From Clostridiales bacterium (GTDB taxonomy: Bacteria; Bacillota; Clostridia; Saccharofermentanales; Saccharofermentanaceae): a DNA stretch of 64,000 nt. Location of the stretch: NCBI GenBank assembly GCA_017551625.1, contig JAFZLF010000026.1:1-64000 (forward strand). The letters are read 5' to 3'. This document shows positions 51,725 to 59,524 of the stretch, in pieces; the first letter of the stretch is position 1, and every line of letters starts with the position of its first letter. The notes under the pieces were generated by a model, which saw only the letters and a program-made list of their open reading frames with translations, was not told the DNA's origin and did not search any database. The position numbers and the translations under genes are program-made.

Positions 51725-54461
51725 GAAGGAGAACGGCGGCCGAGGCAATCACGCCGACAGCACTTAAAATCTCTCCGGCAAGAAGTCCCGGAGGCGTGAA
51801 ATCAAGTTCCACATGGTGGTGCCCGCTTTTGATCGGGATGCTGATAAATGCATCCTGATAGGGCACCACCTGTACTTTCTGTCCATCTACTTTTACGGTC
51901 CAGCCTTCCTCATAAGGAATCGTGGTGATGAGCGCCCGGCTCCCGTCCACATCCGCGTCAAAAGAGACGTGACCGTCGGTGATGTGCACATCCGAGATCC
52001 CTTTCTTCAGAATATCGGTCTGATCGGCCAATACATCGAGATCACAGTACGCGAGGATCGGATCAAACGACGCGAAAACATCGTCATCACAGCGGATCTC
52101 GAGACGAAGTTCTTCGCCGGCATAGTGAAAACCGGCATCGACGATCACGGAGTAGTAGGAAGTCGATTCTTCTTTGTAGAGCAGTTCGCCGTTACAGTAG
52201 ACGGATATGGGAGCGCTTCTCATCAGAAACGGGATTGACAGGTAAAGAGGTCCGTCTTTTTCGACATGGAGGTCCGTGTGAAGGACGATCGGCATGCTCG
52301 AAGTATTACGGACGTAGTAGTTGAGGTGCTTCGATCCTTCTTCGATATTCTCGAGATTGAGTCCGTCTTTGACATCATATTCCAGAAGAGGTTTTTCACT
52401 GACATCAGACAGAGCCTGCCCGTTTTGGATCTGCCAGTTCAGGCTGCCTGCTTCTACGTACAGACCCTCCGCGGACGAGCCGGTCAGTGAAGAGATCCAG
52501 GCTTCCTGAAAAGAGAAATAATCTTTGGTCCGTAGTGCTTCTTCCAGAGCATATCCGGCAAACTCGAGTGCTCCCGGATCCGCGACAAAAGCGATGCGGA
52601 CCGCGTACGGGTTTTCCCAAAGTGTGTAGCGGTCACTTCCGGCCCGTTGCCACTCTGCGGGATAAGCGTCACCTTGCGATACAAAGTAGCGAATACCCAA
52701 AATAGAATCGGCAGGAATGATCACATTCCGGTGTTCGACCGAGAAGTAATTGTAATTCGTGCAGTAGCCGAGCTGTTTGAGGAAGCGCTGCTGCTTCTTG
52801 TTGGACATGGAGCAAAAAGCGCTGATCCCGTTTGTCCCGGTATACGAAGAGATCGTCAGGGAATCAAGATTGGGACCGAGCGTTCCGGAGGCTTCCACAC
52901 GTCCGGGCTCATTTTCGCCGATCGAGGAGGTCACACTCCGGAGACTCTCCACTTCTTCGCGGAATGCCGCGCTGTCTTGTGTGTCATTCCAGATCGCGCC
53001 GACAGTGACCTTCGGCGCAAGGAAAATGATCTCGACCAGGATGATCGGTACCAGGATCCCCACGCCCCATTTCTGAAGGTCAGAAAGAGAAGGTATCCAT
53101 TTTTCTCGGGTCAGTCCCCACAGACACAGCGTGATCAGTCCTCCGACCAGGAGATTCTGGAAAAACATGGAGGAGATCTTCTGGTCGCGGCCGAAGCACT
53201 CGGCCAGAACGAGCAGGAGAAAGAAGGATCCGAAGGTGAAAGTGAAGTCCTGATTTCGGAGCGTCCTTAGGTGTAGGAAGGAGTAATAGGCAAGAAGGAC
53301 TGTCCCGAAGATGAAGAGGTACGAATACCGGTACAGGAACCAGTTCGGAGAATCGAAAAGGTGCCAGGCGGTATTGAGCGGAGGCAGGATAAACGAAAGA
53401 AATCCAGCTCCGATGCCTATTGCCGCGCGAAGCTTCAGACTGCGTCGGATCCCCTGATTCCGGAAAAGAAGGACGACCAGGATGAATACGAGAAGACTCG
53501 AGTAGACAAAGGGCATATTGGTTGAGATATCTGTGAGTTTCCCGAGAAAGAGCTGGGGCAGGAAACTGACAAGTGTGAAGTTCGGATCCAGCGAGATCGT
53601 GGCAGAAGAGGAGTTGTCGCCGTTACGGAGAGTGTCCAGTCCGGCCGGGAGGAGAAGCGAGGCGCATATCAGCGCTGCGCAGATGGCGATGAGGATAAAA
53701 AGACCGACGGTCCTTCCGTCTTTATGAGACATATCCTTCCCGGATCTTTCTGATCCGGCCAAAGGACGGTCATCGTGCTCATATTCCAGAATGACCAGCA
53801 GGTAGAAAAGCGAGAATAGCCCTGCCATATAGGCCATGTAGTAACCGGAGAGAAAGAGTGCGATCAGGACAAGCATGAGCTTCCATGCGGCGCGTATATC
53901 CTTGGCAAAAGCATCTGTCACGAGAATGAGCAGTGGCAGAAGGGCAAATCCGTCGAGCCAGATGAAATTGAATATAAATGACATGGAGTAGGAACTCAGT
54001 GCATAGATCATGCCGAAGAGGATGCTCATCTTGCTCTTGCTTTCGAATCTGTGGTCAAGATATGCGGTCATAAAAGCACCGGCGAAAGAGAGCTTGAGCG
54101 TGATCAGAAGAAGGATCGCTTCGGAGATCCGGGAGATCGGGAACATCAGTGCCAGAAGATTCAGCGGACTCGAAAGATAGTAGGCGAGGATACCCATGAA
54201 ATTCTTGCCCATACCGATCTCGAAGGAGTAGGTCAGGCTGCGTCCGGCGAGGAGTTTGCTGCGAAGTGTCGCCAGATAGGGGGCATACTGTGCAGACAGA
54301 TCTGATACGAGGACGCTTCTACTGCCGAACGGAGCCACTCCGGTCATGAAGAAGATTACCACGAGGGACGCCATCACGGAAAGAAACGACAGCCCGGGAC
54401 GCAAGTCCCGGGCTCTGCCGGAGCCTCTTTTCTCTTTTTCCAGAAATGCTTTCTCGATCAC
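51687..54461 (-). CDS. YfhO-family membrane glycosyltransferase
   Basis: 924 residues. About 12-14 membrane helices, then a large extracellular domain and a last helix. The family start is clear: SDLSAQYAPYLATLRSKLLAG then YSFEIGMGKNFMGILAYYLSSPLN. The closing pattern TIPYEEGWTVKVDGQKVQVVPYQDAFISI is typical for YfhO. Known members transfer sugars from polyprenyl phosphate to teichoic-type polymers outside the cell. The GTG at 54461 has AAGAGGTAAGG just upstream. Its promoter is the left half of the symmetric element at 54487-54520. It may compete with the GH5 gene for transcription. Confidence 0.92.
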   Translation of the reverse strand: MIEKAFLEKEKRGSGRARDLRPGLSFLSVMASLVVIFFMTGVAPFGSRSVLVSDLSAQYAPYLATLRSKLLAGRSLTYSFEIGMGKNFMGILAYYLSSPLNLLALMFPISRISEAILLLITLKLSFAGAFMTAYLDHRFESKSKMSILFGMIYALSSYSMSFIFNFIWLDGFALLPLLILVTDAFAKDIRAAWKLMLVLIALFLSGYYMAYMAGLFSLFYLLVILEYEHDDRPLAGSERSGKDMSHKDGRTVGLFILIAICAALICASLLLPAGLDTLRNGDNSSSATISLDPNFTLVSFLPQLFLGKLTDISTNMPFVYSSLLVFILVVLLFRNQGIRRSLKLRAAIGIGAGFLSFILPPLNTAWHLFDSPNWFLYRYSYLFIFGTVLLAYYSFLHLRTLRNQDFTFTFGSFFLLLVLAECFGRDQKISSMFFQNLLVGGLITLCLWGLTREKWIPSLSDLQKWGVGILVPIILVEIIFLAPKVTVGAIWNDTQDSAAFREEVESLRSVTSSIGENEPGRVEASGTLGPNLDSLTISSYTGTNGISAFCSMSNKKQQRFLKQLGYCTNYNYFSVEHRNVIIPADSILGIRYFVSQGDAYPAEWQRAGSDRYTLWENPYAVRIAFVADPGALEFAGYALEEALRTKDYFSFQEAWISSLTGSSAEGLYVEAGSLNWQIQNGQALSDVSEKPLLEYDVKDGLNLENIEEGSKHLNYYVRNTSSMPIVLHTDLHVEKDGPLYLSIPFLMRSAPISVYCNGELLYKEESTSYYSVIVDAGFHYAGEELRLEIRCDDDVFASFDPILAYCDLDVLADQTDILKKGISDVHITDGHVSFDADVDGSRALITTIPYEEGWTVKVDGQKVQVVPYQDAFISIPIKSGHHHVELDFTPPGLLAGEILSAVGVIASAAVLLLIQRSARKQRPS

Positions 54462-54486
54462 GAACCTTACCTCTTCTACGTATGAA

Positions 54487-54520
54487 ATTATAGCAGAAGA
54501 AAGATAATCTCTGCTATAAT
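54487..54520. promoter_or_regulatory. Symmetric back-to-back extended -10 promoters
   Basis: ATTATAGCAGA (54487-54497) and TCTGCTATAAT (54510-54520) form a perfect 11-bp inverted repeat. Each arm contains TGCTATAAT reading outward: left for the YfhO-family gene, right for the GH5 gene. The two -10 elements are only 22 bp apart, so one RNA polymerase should exclude the other. The same symmetry could also be an operator. Confidence 0.65.
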
Positions 54521-54551
54521 GTTGAGTAGTTCATACTAGGAGAGTCGATAT

Positions 54552-55580
54552 ATGAAAAAGTGGGAAGGTTATCAGAAGGGAATTAATCTGGGCGGATGGC
54601 TGTCGCAGTGCGATGACACCGAAGAGACATACAGTACTTTTGTAACGGAGAAAGACATAGAGATCATCAAGGGCTGGGGCATGGATCATGTCCGGCTTCC
54701 GATCGATTACGAACTGGTCGAGGATAAGGACGGCAACCCTGTGGAGAGCGGGTACGGCCATATTCAGGATGCGATCAACTGGTGCGGAAAATACGGCCTC
54801 AACATGATCCTCGATCTGCATAAGACCCTCGGCTATTCCTTTGATGACGCACATGGCGAGAGAGGTTTTTTCGATAGCGAAGAACTTCAGGAACGTTTCT
54901 ACGTTTTGTGGGAGCGCCTGGCGGAAAGATATGGCAAATACGAAGACCGTCTGGCCTTCGAGATCCTAAATGAAGTAACGGAGCAGGCATACTGCGACAG
55001 ATGGAACAGGATCTCCTACGAGTGTATCCGCCGTATCCGTGCAATCGCGCCCACGATCAAGATCCTCGTCGGCGGATACTGGAACAACAGTGTCGACTCC
55101 GTAAAGGATCTGGCGATGCCCTATGACGCGAATATCATCTATAACTTCCACTGCTACGAGCCGTTGATCTTTACTCATCAGGGAGCGCCGTGGATCCCGA
55201 CGATGGATACGTCGTTCCGCATCGGCATCGATGTACCGTATAAGGAGATGGACGAAGCAGGGGTGAAGAATCTCTCTCAGATGACGACCGGTTTTGCCGG
55301 ATTCGATCCTGCGGATACGCTGTCTTCTGCGTATTTCGAGAAGATCTTTGCTGAGGCGATACAGGTGGCAGAAGATCGCGATGTGGCTCTGTATTGTGGC
55401 GAGTATGGCGTGATCGACCGTGTCGCGCCGGAGGATGCCGTGAAGTGGTATGCGATGATCAATCAGGTATTCCGGGAGTATGGTATAGGACGTTCTGCAT
55501 GGAATTATAAGAAGATGGACTTCGGCATCTCGGATGCGCGCATGGACGGCGTCCGTGAAGAACTGCTCCGATACCTCTGA
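54552..55580 (+). CDS. Glycoside hydrolase family 5 (cellulase-like), cytoplasmic
   Basis: 342 residues, a full GH5 TIM barrel: GINLGGWLSQ, HVRLPIDYELV, acid/base E141 (FEILNEVTE), NFHCYEP, and nucleophile E284 (YCGEYGVI), closing with SAWNYKKMDFG. These enzymes cleave beta-linked glucans, mannans or related glycosides. No signal peptide or membrane helix is present, so it probably acts inside the cell on imported oligosaccharides or on an envelope precursor. AGGAGAG lies seven bases before the ATG. It shares a transcript with the membrane protein that follows and a divergent promoter with a YfhO-family gene. Confidence 0.94.
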   Translation: MKKWEGYQKGINLGGWLSQCDDTEETYSTFVTEKDIEIIKGWGMDHVRLPIDYELVEDKDGNPVESGYGHIQDAINWCGKYGLNMILDLHKTLGYSFDDAHGERGFFDSEELQERFYVLWERLAERYGKYEDRLAFEILNEVTEQAYCDRWNRISYECIRRIRAIAPTIKILVGGYWNNSVDSVKDLAMPYDANIIYNFHCYEPLIFTHQGAPWIPTMDTSFRIGIDVPYKEMDEAGVKNLSQMTTGFAGFDPADTLSSAYFEKIFAEAIQVAEDRDVALYCGEYGVIDRVAPEDAVKWYAMINQVFREYGIGRSAWNYKKMDFGISDARMDGVREELLRYL

Positions 55581-55581
55581 T

Positions 55582-57318
55582 ATGTGCCCTATGGAAGCCG
55601 AACGTGGGAGAATAGATAGAAAAGACCTGATTTTCTTTATCGGCCTTGCTGTCTGCGCGATCTTCTGCTGGATCCGGTGCCGCTTCGGCCTGGGTGTAGT
55701 AGACGAGGCTTTTTTCTTGTCACTGGGAGATAAGATCTACCGTGGCAATGCCATGCTCGTGCATGAATGGCATGCCTCCCAGTTCACTTTCTTCTTGATC
55801 CAGCCGTTATTCTGGTTTTTCCATCTTTTCCGAATAGATAATGAGGGCATCGTCCTCTTCTTCCGACACGCCTATGTGATCGTGCAGGTCATGGTGGCTC
55901 TGTTTATTTATCTTCGCACCCGTTCCTTCTCGAAAGAGGGGGCGGGTATCGCTTCGATGGCCTATCTTCTCTTTTGTCCGCTTCTGCAGTCGAACTTCAA
56001 CTACAATACGATCGCGATCCTCTGTTTACATGTCGCACTGATTCTGGTCATGACGGCTGAGAAGAAGAGAAAACTCCAGCTTGGGATCGCGGGGGTATTC
56101 TTTGCCGGCGCGGTTCTTTGCTGTCCGTATCTTCTCGCTTTATATCTCATCTACAGTGTGGTCTATATTTGCAGGAAAAAGGGAAAAGAGTGGCTCTGTT
56201 TTACTGCGGGATGCGCCCTTCTGGCTGCATTGTTTTTCGCCTTTCTTCTGTCCCGCGCCTCCCTTTCGGATATCCTCTCCAACGCCACGCACGTGCTCGA
56301 TGATCCGGAGCATCCGGCTTTTAATCCGGTCCTGCTCCTTATTGCTTATGTGGGAAACATCCTGGAGGTGGCGCCACTGGCGGGAATAGGATTTGTTACG
56401 ATCATTCTTCTGACTTTTGTTTTCTATCTGAGTCCTGAGCTTCGAAAGAAGAGGGACTATCTGCTTCTTCTGTCGACAGTTCTCGCTATCGGTCTTATCC
56501 TCGAGATCGCTGCCATTGGCGCCCGATCGGAGATAAACAGTTATCCGCTGAACCGTGTCATGCTTCCGATCAATATTCTTGTTCCCGTCTGTGTCCTCCT
56601 TTATGAAGATAAGACGGTCCGGAAGTTATTCTCTTTTTTGTGGGTACCCGGGATGCTCTACGGAGTCTGCATCTCCTTTATCTCGAATCTGGGGATCTAT
56701 TCGATCTGCTCTGCTTCTTCCGTGGCCACCACGGCGGCTATACTTATCGTGGCGATCACTTACCGGAAACAGTATTCTCTGAAGATCTGTAGTGGGAAGC
56801 TGGCTGCCGTTGCTCTGGCGCTTCTGTTCACATGCCAGATCGGAACCGAGGTGTTTCTACGCTGCGTGACAGTATATCCTGGAAGTTCTGTGCGTCCCCT
56901 GACGGAAACGATCGATGAGGGCTGTGACAAAGGACTTCTCGTGACGCCCAAAGAAAAGGAGGCGTACGAATCACGGCTGGGGTATACCCGTATCGTCAGG
57001 GATGATCCTTTTAAGCAGAAGACGGCCTATATCACGTATCACTACTGGCTGGTCCTGGAGGACTGGGATGTGAGCTCGTGTACGCCTTCAAATCTTCTGA
57101 CCGGACTTCATCCTTACGAAGAAGGGAATCCGAATACCGTCGTGATCGAGAGACTGGATCTGTTCTATTCCCTTAATCCGGACAGGATCCCGGACATGGT
57201 CTACGTCGATGCGGGATATGATGATGTGAAGGAGTGGTACATCGCTAAGTTCGGATATGAGGTTCTCTTGGACAGAGAGAATATGGGGACGCTCCTGGTT
57301 TCCCGGGAGACGGTTTGA
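55582..57318 (+). CDS. Polytopic membrane protein, GT-C-type candidate
   Basis: About 578 residues with 11-12 membrane helices and a C-terminal extracellular part of about 130 residues. The first loop has GVVDEAFFLSLGDKIYRG, an acidic pair after helix 1 as in GT-C glycosyltransferases, but no family was recognised with certainty. It starts one base after the GH5 stop (TGATATG), without its own good ribosome binding site, so translation is probably coupled; an ATG at 55591 is possible. Together with GH5 it may act on one glycan. Function is inferred from topology and neighbours only. Confidence 0.8.
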   Translation: MCPMEAERGRIDRKDLIFFIGLAVCAIFCWIRCRFGLGVVDEAFFLSLGDKIYRGNAMLVHEWHASQFTFFLIQPLFWFFHLFRIDNEGIVLFFRHAYVIVQVMVALFIYLRTRSFSKEGAGIASMAYLLFCPLLQSNFNYNTIAILCLHVALILVMTAEKKRKLQLGIAGVFFAGAVLCCPYLLALYLIYSVVYICRKKGKEWLCFTAGCALLAALFFAFLLSRASLSDILSNATHVLDDPEHPAFNPVLLLIAYVGNILEVAPLAGIGFVTIILLTFVFYLSPELRKKRDYLLLLSTVLAIGLILEIAAIGARSEINSYPLNRVMLPINILVPVCVLLYEDKTVRKLFSFLWVPGMLYGVCISFISNLGIYSICSASSVATTAAILIVAITYRKQYSLKICSGKLAAVALALLFTCQIGTEVFLRCVTVYPGSSVRPLTETIDEGCDKGLLVTPKEKEAYESRLGYTRIVRDDPFKQKTAYITYHYWLVLEDWDVSSCTPSNLLTGLHPYEEGNPNTVVIERLDLFYSLNPDRIPDMVYVDAGYDDVKEWYIAKFGYEVLLDRENMGTLLVSRETV

Positions 57319-57342
57319 CAAAACAGACCTTCGTGATACACT
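57315..57342 (+). promoter_or_regulatory. Promoter of the 41-residue membrane protein
   Basis: TTGACA (57315-57320), 16-bp spacer, TACACT (57337-57342) preceded by TGA. It overlaps the end of the preceding gene. Predicted start near 57349. Confidence 0.7.
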
Positions 57343-57390
57343 ATCTCTAGCAAAAGAGAATCACCCCAAAATGATCAGGAGGAACAGAAG

Positions 57391-57516
57391 ATGAGAGGAA
57401 ATCAGAGGAGCCGGTCCCGTTACAGCACAGGCGCGAGAGTGCTCGCGATCATCCTTTCTATCATGATGCTTTCTTCTATTCTTGCTTTAGTCATTATTGC
57501 GATACGCATGGGCTGA
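57391..57516 (+). CDS. Small membrane protein, 41 residues
   Basis: A short gene: a basic N-terminus (MRGNQRSRSRYSTGAR), one membrane helix (about 17-38, rich in Ile, Leu and Met) and a very short RMG tail. It has AGGAGG eight bases before the ATG, its own TTGACA promoter and a terminator 50 bp after the stop, so it is a stand-alone transcription unit. The positive-inside rule puts the N-terminus in the cytoplasm. Such proteins can regulate membrane partners or act as toxins; nothing in the sequence decides. Not recognised. Confidence 0.7.
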   Translation: MRGNQRSRSRYSTGARVLAIILSIMMLSSILALVIIAIRMG

Positions 57517-57566
57517 TCCGGACTTAAGCGGTCGGATCGTATCCATCACTTCTGATAAGCGACATC

Positions 57567-57607
57567 CATCCCGTCAGACGGTACCCGTCAGGACGGGATG
57601 TCTTTTA
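57567..57607 (+). terminator. Terminator after the small membrane protein
   Basis: CATCCCGTC (57567-57575) pairs with GACGGGATG (57592-57600), followed by TCTTTTA. The right arm overlaps the last codons of the minus-strand gene that ends at 57588. Confidence 0.75.
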
Positions 57608-59372
57608 TGTACTCGAGTCCTTCTTCGTGGAAAGTATAGGCGTAGTCCTTCAATTTGGAACTGACGAAGGCCTGATAGTTGTCCATCCGGATGAAACTGT
57701 TCACGCGGTCATACCATTCCGGGTTGGGAGAGGACTCCACATAGAAGAGGATCAGCATCTGGTTTTCGTCCTCGATCAGAGTCTTATCGCCACTCTTTCT
57801 CTGCGGATCGAAGATCCAATCGTCGATATTCTCCGGGTTGTTGCCGGGATAGATCGAGTCCATCTGCACGGTGCGCATCGCTCCATCCAGAAGTTCGTCT
57901 GCGTATGTGGTCTCGAGAGTGGTCATGCTGGCTTCGTCTGTGATGCTGTCGAAGATCGACTGTGACAGAGGGATGATCTCGCTCGTCGGGATGCCGGGGC
58001 GGCCGGTCTCTTCGTCTTCTCTGTAAATGTAGAAGAAGCGGACATTCCGCAGAGGCTCCTCCTGACGGACACGTTCCACAAAACAGAAGATGATCGGGAA
58101 TCCGTATTCATCGTGGAAAATCACGCAATCGCCGGACTGGCGGGAAGTGTCGAACAACCAGCCCCGCCATTCGTTCTCCGTGATCTCGGAGTAGCGTACA
58201 CGCTTGTGGAGTGTGGAATCCGGGACCAGTAATTTCTGCTGCGCTTCCCCGGAGAAGAACTTGGCCGCGACAGATTCAAACTGGCTCTGATCATGATCGA
58301 TCTGATCGATGATCTTCTGCGCATGGATATTCGCGGTGGTGACATAGTTTTCTTCACGAGCCTCGAAAGTGATGCGAAGGACACGGTAAGAAACCAGATC
58401 GTAAGCGTTGCGGCCGTCCAGGTAGGCCTGTTCGGCCTGCTCGGGCGTTGCCTTCAGTTCTTCGAGCTTCTGGTGGCCTGCGTAGTCCTCGGCGAAGTAT
58501 ACCTTCGGGAGGATCTGAAGGATCAGATTTTTCGTCACGTATGGACCGAATGTTCCCTTGATATAGGTGTCCAGATCCACGTTGATCGCATCGGCCTTTG
58601 TCTTCAGCCATTCCACATACGCCTGTGCACGAGCCTTGTGACTATCCGTGATTGAATAGCCGTGGGCAGTCGCATCGTCATAGAGCATGTATGTCGTCTG
58701 GATCTCTTTTGCAGTGACATCGAGGAAATAGTCACGATAGGTGGCAAATCCGTTTTCGCCCGGGGCCATCAGCATCTTCTCGGTGTTCTCCTTGAAGATA
58801 TCTACGCCGTTCTCCAGCAGGACATAGTGGTACATGAAGCTGAACTCGGCATTGGAAATGTCGCGGTCGCCCACAGTAAGCGGACTGCTCATCCGCTCAT
58901 TGAGATTACCGAGAGAAATGACCGACCAGATCAGGACGATCACGGCAATGACCGCCATCGCGATCAGGAAAAGCTTCGGCTTCCAGTTGATCTTTCTGCC
59001 TCTTTCTGTCACAACGGCATCCGAAGGTCTCGTAGACTGCTCAGTAAACAGAGGCGCATCCGGATCGTTATCGTCAAGGACGGTATTGACTTCGTGCGCG
59101 CCAAGCTCCATCGGCACCGGCTCGGAATCTTCCCAGTATTCCTCCGGTGCTTCGCTGTACACGGCCGGTTCTGCGGTTTCCTCCGGTATCAGATCCATAT
59201 CCGGATCGTCGTATGAGGCTAAATCCGGAGAAACTTCATCGGACTCCGTGGTTTCGGCTGTTTCCGGCTCTGTGACGTCAAGATCCGCATTTCCTTCTTC
59301 AGAAGGAGTATCCTGAAAGCCGTTCTCCGCAGCAGTGTCTATATCTTTTTCGTTTTCACGTTCATTTTTCAT
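57588..59372 (-). CDS. Membrane-anchored PrsA/SurA-like protein without obvious parvulin domain
   Basis: 594 residues from the ATG at 59372. Residues 1-130 are an acidic, disordered cytoplasmic tail, followed by RGRKINWKPK and one membrane helix (about 138-158). The extracellular part starts with VGDRDISNAEFSFMYHYVL and long helices, as in SurA N-terminal chaperone domains. Later regions (FFSGEAQQK, GDCVIFHDEYGFPIIFCFVER) look like divergent parvulin-like folds without the usual catalytic motif. A foldase or chaperone role for exported proteins is likely but unproven. GGGAG lies 11 bases before the ATG. A tiny ATG AAT CTA TGA upstream ORF overlaps this start, but it sits only three bases from GGGAG. 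Confidence 0.75.
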   Translation of the reverse strand: MKNERENEKDIDTAAENGFQDTPSEEGNADLDVTEPETAETTESDEVSPDLASYDDPDMDLIPEETAEPAVYSEAPEEYWEDSEPVPMELGAHEVNTVLDDNDPDAPLFTEQSTRPSDAVVTERGRKINWKPKLFLIAMAVIAVIVLIWSVISLGNLNERMSSPLTVGDRDISNAEFSFMYHYVLLENGVDIFKENTEKMLMAPGENGFATYRDYFLDVTAKEIQTTYMLYDDATAHGYSITDSHKARAQAYVEWLKTKADAINVDLDTYIKGTFGPYVTKNLILQILPKVYFAEDYAGHQKLEELKATPEQAEQAYLDGRNAYDLVSYRVLRITFEAREENYVTTANIHAQKIIDQIDHDQSQFESVAAKFFSGEAQQKLLVPDSTLHKRVRYSEITENEWRGWLFDTSRQSGDCVIFHDEYGFPIIFCFVERVRQEEPLRNVRFFYIYREDEETGRPGIPTSEIIPLSQSIFDSITDEASMTTLETTYADELLDGAMRTVQMDSIYPGNNPENIDDWIFDPQRKSGDKTLIEDENQMLILFYVESSPNPEWYDRVNSFIRMDNYQAFVSSKLKDYAYTFHEEGLEYIKDIPS

Positions 59373-59476
59373 AGATTCATTTGCTCCCAGAATAAGCATT
59401 AGAATTACTCAATATCTACTCTATCATAAAAGATAGGCGAAAACTATTTCGGTACGGTTACAGAAGACAGGCTATG

Positions 59477-59485
59477 TGATACAAT
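59477..59485 (+). promoter_or_regulatory. Extended -10 promoter of the YfhO-family gene pair
   Basis: TGATACAAT, about 40 bp before the start at 59525. GAGGAG (59505-59510) lies 14 bases from that start, longer than ideal. Confidence 0.5.
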
Positions 59486-59524
59486 TATGCTCGCGAGTAA
59501 TATCGAGGAGTAGAAGATACGACC

